Shown here piece by piece: positions 1 through 7,261 of a stretch of DNA of 11,413 bases; the stretch's first letter is position 1; every line of letters begins with the position of its first letter. The stretch comes from JALNYB01 sp023230065 (GTDB lineage: Archaea; Thermoplasmatota; Thermoplasmata; Methanomassiliicoccales; Methanomethylophilaceae), in NCBI GenBank assembly GCA_034006405.1, contig JAVESW010000034.1, positions 1 through 11,413 on the forward strand. Reading direction: 5' to 3'. The position numbers and the translations under genes were made by a program. Under the pieces are notes generated by a model. It ran no database searches and was not told the origin of the DNA. It worked only from the letters and a program-made list of their open reading frames with translations.

Positions 1-32
1 ATGCATTGAAGATCGGAGGTCTGAAAGCATGA
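1..32 (+). CDS. 3' end of an unidentified upstream gene (about 10 codons)
   Basis: The frame starting at base 3 reads ALKIGGLKA and stops with TGA at 30-32. That stop overlaps the hemA start in the same ATGA arrangement used by later genes of the operon, so this is probably the end of a co-transcribed gene. Precorrin-2 dehydrogenase (sirohaem synthase) is a common neighbour of hemA in archaea and would fit the pathway, but nothing in ten codons proves it. The other two frames cannot be excluded: one stops at 7-9, and the other is continuous with hemA. Confidence 0.4.
   Translation, partial: ALKIGGLKA
15..20 (+). promoter_or_regulatory. Ribosome binding site of hemA
   Basis: GGAGGT is a full match to the archaeal anti-Shine-Dalgarno complement. 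It lies 8 bases before ATG 29 and 11 before ATG 32, so 29 is the preferred hemA start. The site lies inside the end of the upstream frame, which suggests translational coupling. Confidence 0.75.
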
Positions 33-1291
33 TGGTAAGTCTTCATGTAACTCATGTCTCCGTAGGAAACGTGGACGGACTCAATGAGGTCATTCCGGAA
101 TTGGAGAAGAATGTGAATCTTCGCATCGGAACATTGGATTTCGTAAAGGAATATGTGGTGGTCAGGACATGCAATCGTTTTGAGGTCTATGTTGCAACAT
201 ATGATAATGAAAAGACAGTAGACATGCTCAATTACATTGTGAAAATGAGTGTTCCATATACCGCAGATGAGAAGTTCTCATTCATACTTCAGGATGGAGA
301 TTGTGTCAAACATCTTTTCAGAGTGATCTGCGGATTGGATTCTTTGATCGTAGGGGAAGATCAGATCCAGCATCAGATCAGAGAATCTTATATTCAGGCT
401 AAGAATGAAAATCATGCCAATGGAACTTTGGCATACGTTTTCGATCATGCACTCATGGTGGGAAAAAGGGTCAGATCAGAGACCGCATTGAACAAGGGTG
501 CAGTATCTGTAGGTTCTGCTGCTGTCGAGTTGGCAGAACAGAAGATCGGAAAATTAGAAGGAAAGACCGTAACTATATTCGGTGCGGGAGATATGGCTAG
601 CGTCATTGCAAAGAATCTTGTTGGAAAGGGTCCGAAGACCGTATTCGTTTCCAATCGTACTTTCGATCATGCTAAGGAATTAGCAGGACAGCTAGGCGGA
701 ACTGCGATCACAATGAATCGTATGAACGAGGCCATAAGAGAAAGCGATCTTGTACTGGTTGCCATATCTGCACCTCATGTCGTCATAAGGAAGTCCAATG
801 TGGAAGAGGCAATGAGCGGAAGGACACGTAAACTTCTGATGATAGATGTCTCTGTTCCTAGGAACATAGATGAAGACGTATTCGAAGTTCATGATGTGGA
901 AGTGGATACGATGGATTCCCTCCAGTCTATCGCAATGGAGAACGTGGCCCGTAGGACCAACGAGATCTCCGAAGCTGAGCACATAATAACAGAAGAGCTC
1001 CGGAAGATAGATAATGAACAGAAGGAAAAGGCGGCTAACGAAGTGATCCGCGCTATAAGTCTTAAATTGGCACACATCAGAGAAGATGAGCTCACTCAGG
1101 CTAAGATACGTGCACTTGCTCAGTGCGATATCGACTGTGTCTTAGAGGATTTTTCCAGAGCATTGATAAATAACATTACATCAGAGATGTTCGTTAAATT
1201 AAGAGAGGCATCCCGCGAGGGGAATACGGACATATTTAATGCAGCAACAACCATTTTTGGGTTAGAGGATGAGAAAGATGATGTTTCCTGA
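29..1291 (+). CDS. hemA: Glutamyl-tRNA reductase
   Basis: Reduces glutamyl-tRNA(Glu) with NADPH to glutamate-1-semialdehyde, the first committed step of C5 tetrapyrrole synthesis in the cytoplasm. The 420 residues are a normal length. The catalytic domain carries TCNRFE with the nucleophilic Cys48, and GLDSLIVGEDQI (102-113) is the second family signature. A Rossmann NADPH domain follows, with its glycine loop GAGDMA at 185-190. The last roughly 100 residues form the helical dimerisation domain. The start at 29 is favoured by the GGAGGT at 15-20; Met2 at 32 is the alternative. The 3' end overlaps hemB by 11-23 bases depending on the hemB start, so the two are probably translated together. First fully visible gene of the operon. 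Confidence 0.97.
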   Translation: MMVSLHVTHVSVGNVDGLNEVIPELEKNVNLRIGTLDFVKEYVVVRTCNRFEVYVATYDNEKTVDMLNYIVKMSVPYTADEKFSFILQDGDCVKHLFRVICGLDSLIVGEDQIQHQIRESYIQAKNENHANGTLAYVFDHALMVGKRVRSETALNKGAVSVGSAAVELAEQKIGKLEGKTVTIFGAGDMASVIAKNLVGKGPKTVFVSNRTFDHAKELAGQLGGTAITMNRMNEAIRESDLVLVAISAPHVVIRKSNVEEAMSGRTRKLLMIDVSVPRNIDEDVFEVHDVEVDTMDSLQSIAMENVARRTNEISEAEHIITEELRKIDNEQKEKAANEVIRAISLKLAHIREDELTQAKIRALAQCDIDCVLEDFSRALINNITSEMFVKLREASREGNTDIFNAATTIFGLEDEKDDVS

Positions 1292-2267
1292 AGTACGTAT
1301 GAGAAGGCTCAGACAGAGCTCGAGAATGAGGGATCTTACCACAGAGACGAGGTTGCACGCCGATGAGTTCGTACTGCCTTTGTTCTTCGATGAGAACATA
1401 GATAAGGTGAAGACAACAGAGTCAATGCCAGGTGTCAAGACGTATCCTCTTTCAGGATACAAGGAGATCGCATCTGGACTTCAGAAGAACGGTATCAATT
1501 CCGTTCTTGTGTTCGGAATACCCAAACACAAGGATGCACAAGGTTCTGGAGCATATGCAGAAGACGGTGTTGTTCAGAAAGCCATCAGAGGACTGAAAGA
1601 GAATTCCGATCTTCTGGTGATTGCGGATCTGTGTCTCTGCGAGTATACCGATCATGGACATTGCGGATTGCTGGATGGATGCGGATATGTAGATAACGAC
1701 ACTACATTGGAACTATACGGGAAAACAGCCGTTTCTCAGGCAGAGGCAGGTGCAGATATCATCGCACCCAGTGGAATGATGGACGGCCAGATAGCTGCCA
1801 TCAGGATTGCTTTGGATGATGCGGGGTTCGAGAAGGTCCCCATCATGGCGTACAGTGCAAAGTTCTACAGTGCATATTACGGGCCATTCAGAGATGTTGC
1901 GTGTTCCGCCCCAGGAAAGGGAGACAGAGCAGGTTATCAGATGCCCTGCGGCAACAGGAAGGAAGCAATTCGCGAGATCGATATGGATGTCGCAGAAGGC
2001 GCAGATATGATAATGGTCAAACCGGCAGGTCCATATCTCGACATCATAAGAGATGCCGCCAACACATTCGATCTTCCTTTGGTAGCTTATCAGGTATCGG
2101 GAGAATATTCGATGATCAAAGCTGCCGCTCAGAATGGATGGATCAATGAGCAGAGAGTCATGATGGAATCATTACTTGCCATAAAAAGGGCAGGTGCTGA
2201 TATAATAATCACATATTTTGCAGAAGAAGCAGCAAAGGTATTGAGGGAAAAGAATGGAAGGAATTAA
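1269..2267 (+). CDS. hemB: Porphobilinogen synthase (delta-aminolevulinic acid dehydratase)
   Basis: Condenses two 5-aminolevulinate molecules to porphobilinogen. Up to 332 residues, the family norm. Both active-site lysines are visible: Lys198 in AYSAKFYSAYYGPFRD and the Schiff-base Lys251 in DMIMVKPAGPYLDII. The metal site DLCLCEYTDHGHCG holds Cys122, Cys124 and Cys132, so this is the zinc-binding class rather than the Asp-rich magnesium-only class. The start is uncertain. ATG 1269 directly abuts the AGAGG at 1264-1268, too close to use it, whereas ATG 1278 (Met4, 9 bases) and ATG 1281 (Met5, 12 bases) have better spacing, so the true protein may be 328-329 residues. It overlaps hemA upstream and hemL by 14 bases downstream. 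Confidence 0.97.
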   Translation: MRKMMFPEVRMRRLRQSSRMRDLTTETRLHADEFVLPLFFDENIDKVKTTESMPGVKTYPLSGYKEIASGLQKNGINSVLVFGIPKHKDAQGSGAYAEDGVVQKAIRGLKENSDLLVIADLCLCEYTDHGHCGLLDGCGYVDNDTTLELYGKTAVSQAEAGADIIAPSGMMDGQIAAIRIALDDAGFEKVPIMAYSAKFYSAYYGPFRDVACSAPGKGDRAGYQMPCGNRKEAIREIDMDVAEGADMIMVKPAGPYLDIIRDAANTFDLPLVAYQVSGEYSMIKAAAQNGWINEQRVMMESLLAIKRAGADIIITYFAEEAAKVLREKNGRN

Positions 2268-3528
2268 GTCGGCTAGACTTTACGAGGAATCTTCTGCTTT
2301 CACTCCAGGAGGAGTATCGAGTCCGGTACGTGCATTCGATCCTTATCCTCTTTTCATGAAGAGCGGACATGGATGCCATATCACCGATGTCGATGACAAC
2401 GATTATATCGACATGTGCATGGCATACGGTCCTTTGATAGTTGGACACGCATGTAAAAGAGTAGTGGATGCAGCTTCTGACCAATTGCAAAAAGGGTCTG
2501 TTTACGGAGCGCCTTCAGAACCGGAACTGGCGCTTATAAAGACACTCTGCAATAATGTGCCGTCCATGGACATGGTCCGTTTGTCGGTATCCGGTACTGA
2601 ATCTACGATGCATGCCATCCGTTTGGCACGCGGGTTCACAGGTAGGGATGGTATCGTGAAGATGAACGGCGGATTTCACGGTGCTCATGATGCAGTACTT
2701 GTGAAAGCAGGTTCCGGATCGACAAACGGGGTTCCAGGTTCTAAAGGAGTTCCGGCAGATGCGGTCAAGAACACTTACACGGTTGAATATAACGATCCAG
2801 ATATGATGGACGAGCTTCTCGACAAGAATGAGGGTATAGCATGTGTTATAATGGAACCTGTAATGGGTAATGTAGGTGTTGTTCTTCCAGAGAAGAACTA
2901 TCTTCAGACTGTCAGAAAGATCACCGAAGATCATAATGTAATTCTGATATTCGATGAGGTCATCACCGGCTGCAGGCTTTCAAAGGGCGGAGCCCAGAAG
3001 GTCTACGGCGTCACACCCGATATGACCACAATGGCCAAGATAATAGGTGGGGGATTACCGGCAGGTGCATTCGGAGGAAGGAAGGACATCATGGAGAATG
3101 TGGCCCCTCAAGGTCAGGTCTATGTAGCTGGCACATTCGCAGGAAATCCAGTAAGTGCTGCGGCAGGATTGGAGACTATTAATATCATGAGTGAAGGAGA
3201 TCATTATGATGTTCTCAATAAAAGAACAAAGGATCTCGTTAATAGAATGAGAGATTCCATGAAAGATAACAGGGTGAAAGGATGTGTACAGTCTGTAGGA
3301 TCCATGTTCTCTGTCTTTTTCGGTCCGGAATATGTGAAGAACGGAACACAGGCACAGACTGCAGACAGGGATATGTTTGACAGGATGTTCAGATACATGC
3401 TGAAGAACAATATCTATTTTGCACCGTCTGCTCTGGAGGTTTCATTCATGTCACTCGTGCATGGTGAGGATGTTGTAGACAAGATAGCGCACACGTTTGA
3501 TGATTTCACCAAAGAGGTAGGACAATGA
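2254..3528 (+). CDS. hemL: Glutamate-1-semialdehyde 2,1-aminomutase
   Basis: Pyridoxal-phosphate enzyme that turns glutamate-1-semialdehyde from HemA into 5-aminolevulinate; together they form the C5 route. It has 424 residues, the usual length for this class-III aminotransferase. The N-terminal signature FTPGGVSSPVRAF is typical. SGTESTMHAIRLAR lies in the cofactor-phosphate region. DEVITGCRLSKGG carries the PLP-ring aspartate (Asp234), and TTMAKIIGGGLPAGAFGG carries the Schiff-base lysine (Lys262). ATG 2254 lies 7 bases after GAGG (2243-2246), inside the 3' end of hemB (14-base overlap). The 3' end overlaps hemC by 4 bases (ATGA). Placing hemL between hemB and hemC keeps all the early steps in one transcript. 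Confidence 0.97.
   Translation: MEGIKSARLYEESSAFTPGGVSSPVRAFDPYPLFMKSGHGCHITDVDDNDYIDMCMAYGPLIVGHACKRVVDAASDQLQKGSVYGAPSEPELALIKTLCNNVPSMDMVRLSVSGTESTMHAIRLARGFTGRDGIVKMNGGFHGAHDAVLVKAGSGSTNGVPGSKGVPADAVKNTYTVEYNDPDMMDELLDKNEGIACVIMEPVMGNVGVVLPEKNYLQTVRKITEDHNVILIFDEVITGCRLSKGGAQKVYGVTPDMTTMAKIIGGGLPAGAFGGRKDIMENVAPQGQVYVAGTFAGNPVSAAAGLETINIMSEGDHYDVLNKRTKDLVNRMRDSMKDNRVKGCVQSVGSMFSVFFGPEYVKNGTQAQTADRDMFDRMFRYMLKNNIYFAPSALEVSFMSLVHGEDVVDKIAHTFDDFTKEVGQ
3514..3518 (+). promoter_or_regulatory. Ribosome binding site of hemC
   Basis: GAGGT lies 6 bases before ATG 3525, inside the last codons of hemL. It supports the ATGA-overlap start for hemC. Confidence 0.55.
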
Positions 3529-4406
3529 TAATAGGCTCTAGGGAAAGCAAGCTCGCGATGAAACAGACCGAGATGTTCATGGATCGCATGAAGAGATTCA
3601 GGCCCGAGATAGAATTCAAGGTGATCGGAATGAAATCCCTTGGCGATATAGATCTTACTTCACCGCTTAATGAACTCAATAACATCGGAGCATTCGTCAA
3701 GGAATTAGATGATGCCATTCTGAGGAAGGAGATAGATGTCTCGGTGAATTCACTCAAGGATATACCTATTGATACGGTCCCAGGAATCATAATAGGTGCG
3801 ATACTTCCTAGGAATTCTGTCGAGGATGTAATACTTCCGTGTTCATTGGATGATCTCCCGATCGGAGCTACGATAGGAACGGCTTCTGTACGCAGAGAAG
3901 CTGAATTGAAATCGATCAGACCGGATCTACAGACCAAGCCTCTTCGTGGCAATATCCATACAAGATTGGCAAAATTGGATTCAGGAGAATGTGATGCGAT
4001 AATCCTTGCAAAGGCAGGATTGGATAGAATGGGAATAGTTAGACCCATGTTCATATTAGATCCTGAAGTGTTCATACCAGCCCCCGCACAGGGTGCGATA
4101 GCGGTAGAATGCAGAAGTGACGACACGGCGACATTGGCGCTTCTGAAAGAAATCGATGATGCCGAAACACGTAAGGCGGTAGAGATCGAACGTGCTATCA
4201 TGAGTTACATGGGAGCAGGATGTTCTTCTCCTGTCGGTATCAATGTCAAGTTTAAGAACAACGGATACTTTGTGAAGGGAGTATCTTTCTCATTTACAGT
4301 TGAGCCGAGACGGCTTTCAGTCGTTATTCCGGTAGATTATACGTCGGAGGATCTGAAGAGGATCGCCGATTACCTTATAGGAAAAATACAGGATTTGAAA
4401 CTATGA
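3525..4406 (+). CDS. hemC: Hydroxymethylbilane synthase (porphobilinogen deaminase)
   Basis: Joins four porphobilinogens head to tail into linear hydroxymethylbilane. It has 293 residues, typical of archaeal forms. Visible marks are SRESKLAMKQ at the N-terminus, SVNSLKDIP with the catalytic aspartate Asp79, the arginine-rich substrate region around VRREAEL and KPLRGNIHTRLAKL, ILAKAGLDRMG, and PAPAQGAIAVECR. Cys233 in MGAGCSSPVG is the attachment site of the dipyrromethane cofactor. The usual His of the HSLKD motif is Asn75 here, a mild departure. ATGA overlap with hemL upstream and with cobA downstream indicates coupled translation. Confidence 0.96.
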   Translation: MIIGSRESKLAMKQTEMFMDRMKRFRPEIEFKVIGMKSLGDIDLTSPLNELNNIGAFVKELDDAILRKEIDVSVNSLKDIPIDTVPGIIIGAILPRNSVEDVILPCSLDDLPIGATIGTASVRREAELKSIRPDLQTKPLRGNIHTRLAKLDSGECDAIILAKAGLDRMGIVRPMFILDPEVFIPAPAQGAIAVECRSDDTATLALLKEIDDAETRKAVEIERAIMSYMGAGCSSPVGINVKFKNNGYFVKGVSFSFTVEPRRLSVVIPVDYTSEDLKRIADYLIGKIQDLKL

Positions 4407-5146
4407 CCGGAGTTGTATATTTAGTTGGTGCGGGTCCTGGAGATCCAGAACTCATGACCGTAAAAGGAATGGAATTACTCAAGGTCGCAGATGTAGTTGT
4501 GTATGATGCATTGGCGAATCATGATGTGATGAAAGTCTGTAAACCTGATGCAGAACTCATAGATGCTGGAAAGAGAGGAGGAAATCATACTCTGACTCAG
4601 AAACAGACCAATGAACTTCTGGTAAAACTCGCAAAAGAGGGCAAGAACGTGGTCCGCCTCAAAGGCGGGGATCCATTCATGTTCGGAAGAGGTGCAGAAG
4701 AGGTTGCAGAACTCAGAGCAGAAGAGGTCGAAGTCCATGTAGTACCTGGAATATCATCTGCAATATCCGTTCCTGAATTGGCAGGCATACCTGTGACACA
4801 CAGGGATCATGCACCTTTGGTAACATTCATTACAGGTCACGAGAAAGGTGATCGTGATAAAGATCGTATCAATTGGAGATCTTTGGTAAACGGACATGGT
4901 ACGATAGTCATTCTGATGGGTATCGGAAATGCAGCTAATATATCCAAAGAGCTCATCAAAGGCGGAATGTCGCCGGATACGCATGTTGCTATCATCACCA
5001 GTGGTTCTACACCGGATCAAAAGGTAGCTACGACCACGGTTGCATGGATGAAAGAGACCATCGACAAAGAGAAGATGGGCGCTCCTGGAATAATAGTCAT
5101 AGGAAGCGTCGCTACACTTCATGATAAACTCGGGAATCTACAATGA
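4403..5146 (+). CDS. cobA: Uroporphyrinogen-III C-methyltransferase (SUMT)
   Basis: Transfers two methyl groups from S-adenosylmethionine to uroporphyrinogen III, giving precorrin-2, the common precursor of cobamides, coenzyme F430 and sirohaem. It has 247 residues, the length of a stand-alone SUMT without a CysG-type dehydrogenase half. Signatures are VYLVGAGPGDPELMTVKG at the N-terminus, VRLKGGDPFMFGRGAEE, and PGISSAISVPELAGIPVTHR, followed by TFITGHE. It sits between hemC and hemD with ATGA overlaps on both sides, so methylation is tied to synthesis of the ring. This suggests the main product of the operon is methylated tetrapyrroles rather than protohaem. It could equally be labelled corA or cysG-C in other schemes. 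Confidence 0.95.
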   Translation: MTGVVYLVGAGPGDPELMTVKGMELLKVADVVVYDALANHDVMKVCKPDAELIDAGKRGGNHTLTQKQTNELLVKLAKEGKNVVRLKGGDPFMFGRGAEEVAELRAEEVEVHVVPGISSAISVPELAGIPVTHRDHAPLVTFITGHEKGDRDKDRINWRSLVNGHGTIVILMGIGNAANISKELIKGGMSPDTHVAIITSGSTPDQKVATTTVAWMKETIDKEKMGAPGIIVIGSVATLHDKLGNLQ

Positions 5147-5919
5147 TCACAGTTGCATTCACCCGTCCCGCCAAAAGGCTGGAAGAATCGGTCAAATTAG
5201 CAGAATCTATGGGATTCAGGGTCTTTGCGGCGCCGTCTCTTGAGATCATGGACGGGGATGCAGAGGAATTTCAAAAAGCAGAGAGACAGATCAGATCCGG
5301 GGAAGTCGATATCGTTATCGTTGGATCCGAGACAGGAGTCGAAGAATGTACACGTGTATATGGTGCAGCATTACCTGAACTTCTTAGCAAGGTCAGAGTC
5401 ATATCTATTGGATCCAATACGACTGAAGCATTGAGAAGAGCAAATGTTCGTGTCGATTCTGAGCCTGAGGATTATAGTTCATATGGTCTTATCGATCTTT
5501 TAGAAAAAGATGTAGAAGGTAAAAGTGTACTTTTGATACGTTCCGATAAAGGTTCAAAAGTGCTTTTTGATGGATTGGTATCAAATGGTGCCAAAGTAAC
5601 AGAATTCGCAGCATACAAACTCAAAGCCGTTGGTAAAACGGAACAGTTGGATGCTATAATGGAATGTATGAAGAATGGCGAACTGGATGCAATGGCATTT
5701 ACAAGTCCTATGTCTGCAGAAACATTCTTTTCCGATCTTGCGGCCAAGTATGGTGTCGAGGACTCGAAGCTTATTCTAGGTCAGACCCGTGTAGCAGCGA
5801 TCGGAGGTCCGACTGCAATGAAATTAGAGGAGTTAGGAAGGATACCTGATATCATTCCTGAAAAGACCACATTCAAGGATATGCTTGAAGCCATTAAAAT
5901 AAAATTATCAGCGGAATAA
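5143..5919 (+). CDS. hemD: Uroporphyrinogen-III synthase
   Basis: Cyclises hydroxymethylbilane with inversion of ring D to uroporphyrinogen III. The family is poorly conserved, but the two-lobed layout can be seen. The start TRPAKRLEESVKLAESMGF and VGSETGVEE lie in lobe one. AFTSPMSAETFFSDL and AAIGGPTAMKLEELG, followed by PEKTTFKDMLEAI, are the typical lobe-two signatures. 258 residues is normal. ATG 5143 overlaps the cobA stop by 4 bases; the ribosome site before it is weak, so it probably depends on coupling. It closes the intact part of the operon and ends with TAA two bases before the ATG of a decayed reading frame. Confidence 0.94.
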   Translation: MITVAFTRPAKRLEESVKLAESMGFRVFAAPSLEIMDGDAEEFQKAERQIRSGEVDIVIVGSETGVEECTRVYGAALPELLSKVRVISIGSNTTEALRRANVRVDSEPEDYSSYGLIDLLEKDVEGKSVLLIRSDKGSKVLFDGLVSNGAKVTEFAAYKLKAVGKTEQLDAIMECMKNGELDAMAFTSPMSAETFFSDLAAKYGVEDSKLILGQTRVAAIGGPTAMKLEELGRIPDIIPEKTTFKDMLEAIKIKLSAE

Positions 5920-5921
5920 TA

Positions 5922-6222
5922 ATGAAAGTGATATTGATTATAGAAAATGGTCTTAAGTTTGAATAATAATATAAGACTCTGCAAGAGATCATTTGTATTT
6001 GAGAATTTAAGGTCCTTCATATTAAGGAATTTTGTTTCGTAGAGATTGTAAAGACGGCTAACAATACTCTAGATAGGATAATATTGAAGAATTATATGAA
6101 CGGTTTAAGGATATAAGTGGATGAGATTCAAATTCATGGGTATGGAGGGGGTCTGTCTGCTGATGATATGCGGAAGATGTTCGACATCAAGAATGACGAC
6201 TCTATAAGTCGAGCGCATTAAA
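5922..6222 (+). pseudogene. Decayed Skp1-like (BTB-fold) gene
   Basis: One frame from ATG 5922 to the TAA at 6219 (about 100 codons) is broken by stops at 5964, 5967, 6000 and 6114 but carries Skp1-family landmarks in order. MKVILIIENGLKFE matches the first strands (L....G..FE at the same spacing as human Skp1). TLQEIICI, then TGA, then EFK fits the ILKKVIQWC helix, with the stop falling where Skp1 has Cys. EIVKTANN.LD fits ELILAANYLD. LSADDMRKMFDIKND fits TPEEIRKTFNIKND. After a frame slip, ERIK (6211-6222) and NEG recall the final RxEN helix. Skp1 is about 160 residues, so the variable middle appears deleted. Skp1 is the SCF ubiquitin-ligase adaptor of eukaryotes and is also seen in large viruses; its role here is unknown. 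The ATG lies two bases after hemD, so it may once have been read with the operon. Confidence 0.55.
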
Positions 6223-6546
6223 TGAAGGAGTCTTTGATATAGTTATATGATTTCCTAATATCTTGGTGGCTTCCGAATATGTATACTAATGGCTTTACCG
6301 GATATAAAGGAAGGAAAGATTCAGATCAAGTCACGCGGAGAAGAGTATCCAGGTATTTTCACAGGATGCCGAATTGGTATATTCATAAGATGAGCAACAT
6401 TTTATTGAAGTTTTGAACGGGATGATATACGACCAAGCAAATCGATAGAGGATATCAAACATCCAGAATTTCATGACTATAATATTCTTTATGTGTGGTC
6501 GTTTGGATATCTGATATACAAAATCATGTTATGCAAGCATCTTCTT
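6221..6546 (+). pseudogene. Frame-shifted remnant, possibly a second BTB/POZ-like gene
   Basis: Coding-like text continues after the Skp1-like piece but jumps frame. Frame A (6221-6448) reads EGVFDIVI, stop, FPNILVASEYVY, stop, and later AEKSIQVFSQDAELVYS, stop, DEQHFIEVLNGMIYDQANR. Frame B (6409-6546) reads SIEDIKHPEFHDYNILYVW and ends with GYLIYKIMLCKHLL and TGA. Read together, the order resembles a BTB/POZ domain: a strand plus FP..LVAS.Y, an acidic loop followed by F..VL..IY, and then a final N.L......YL......C...L helix pair. The match is weak in each part and rests mainly on order. A competing frame opens at ATG 6289 (MALPDIKEGKIQIKSRGEEY), so the reconstruction is uncertain. An unrelated decayed gene, such as a transposase, is the alternative. 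Confidence 0.35.
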
Positions 6547-6569
6547 TGAGAAAGTGTGAGCTGTTGTGA

Positions 6570-6704
6570 GGTGATGGGAAGGAAGGACAATTTATAGATC
6601 TGATGTACAACTCATTAACTTTTCAAGTCCCGTAGAGGTCTCTGGATCATGTTGGATTATCTGATGATGTTTTCAGGAAGATTTATGTGATCGTTCCCAT
6701 ATAA
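6570..6704 (+). pseudogene. Short coding-like remnant, unidentified
   Basis: A frame from 6570 reads EGQFIDLMYNSLTFQVP, a TAG at 6633, then RSLDHVGLSDDVFRKIYV and a final TAA at 6702-6704. The residue use looks like real protein, and the final stop is followed by AT-rich non-coding sequence. It may be the C-terminal end of the gene decayed at 6221-6546, or a separate one. I do not recognise the family. Confidence 0.3.
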
Positions 6705-6739
6705 ATCTTTAAGAATTAAAATTCATAATAGAGGTCTCT

Positions 6740-7261
6740 TCAACGAATTCCACTAACATATTCTATGTATGAATCTATCAATGAACATATTGGTATTACT
6801 AAGAGGATGGCCATTATAAGAGTTATATCTACCGTTATATTAATGCTAGATACTACAAGATTATATCCAAGGTTTACTACTAAATCTGACATAGAATATT
6901 CTACTACATGAGAGAATAGGAAAAGCGCAATAATGAAATAAAAATTGAGTACAACCCTCCATATTAGACGATTTTTGCTTCCGGGATAATAATATCCGGC
7001 TATGCCCGATAAAACGATAGCTGGAATTAGTATTATTATGAAATTTAGTATTATTTTTAAAAATCTGGATTTTGTATCAATTTGAGATATATCTAAAGAC
7101 AATACAATATTCATGAGGAAAAGAGCATACGCAATAATAACTATCAGGGTTATAGATATTTTTAAGATGAAAAATAAAACATTTTTTACTGATGCCTTAA
7201 TATCTCCAGGTCCTAAGTATTTTTCGAATGTGTAAGATATTGATTCAAGCACTGCCATCAT
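6740..7261 (-). CDS. Four-helix integral membrane protein of unknown function
   Basis: 173 residues, very rich in Ile, Leu and Val. Four likely membrane segments lie at about 28-52, 69-91, 101-119 and 140-162. A short polar N-terminus (about 27 residues) carries SYTFEKYLGPGD. Small charged loops include SKNRLIWR before helix three, and the tail SYIEYVSGIR is short. I see no catalytic or metal-binding motif and do not recognise the family. ATG 7259-7261 lies inside the end of the upstream gene (17-base overlap, a different frame), so the two are almost certainly co-translated and may form one membrane complex. Met2 is an equally possible start. The base composition is much more AT-rich than in the hem operon. 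It converges on the decayed region. Confidence 0.75.
   Translation of the reverse strand: MMAVLESISYTFEKYLGPGDIKASVKNVLFFILKISITLIVIIAYALFLMNIVLSLDISQIDTKSRFLKIILNFIIILIPAIVLSGIAGYYYPGSKNRLIWRVVLNFYFIIALFLFSHVVEYSMSDLVVNLGYNLVVSSINITVDITLIMAILLVIPICSLIDSYIEYVSGIR

Larger units (their letters stand above)
5920..6739. other. Gene-free stretch made of decayed coding sequence
   Basis: About 820 bases separate the + strand operon from the converging - strand genes. Most of it (5922-6704) is covered by + strand remnants described separately. The last 35 bases (6705-6739) are AT-rich, with no feature beyond a short GAATT..AATTC inverted repeat at 6713-6724. I see no tRNA, no clear terminator stem for the operon, no terminal inverted repeats and no CRISPR repeats. 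Confidence 0.6.

Noticed and set aside
692..1075. 127-codon - strand frame inside hemA
   Set aside because: It is the antisense shadow of a well-supported hemA coding region.
5950..5977. Possible operon terminator hairpin (GTCTTA ... TAAGAC)
   Set aside because: The 6-base stem has a 16-base loop and no following T-run. It lies inside the Skp1-like remnant and is probably chance in AT-rich sequence.
6120..6140. tRNA T-loop-like GATTCAAATTC
   Set aside because: No acceptor stem, anticodon arm or CCA-side partner can be drawn around it, and it lies in the Skp1-like frame.
6289..6393. Short intact frame MALPDIKEGKIQIKSRGEEY and onward (34 codons)
   Set aside because: It competes with a longer coding-like frame on the same strand, has no ribosome site and ends after 34 codons. 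It is most likely a chance opening within the decayed region.
6221..6704. Insertion-sequence transposase remnant
   Set aside because: I considered IS4, IS1634 and TnpB-like readings, but found no DDE or zinc-finger motif, no terminal inverted repeats and no target duplication. The BTB-like order fits somewhat better.
6713..6724. GAATT..AATTC inverted repeat as an operator
   Set aside because: It is five base pairs of AT-rich sequence near two converging ends, with no promoter next to it.
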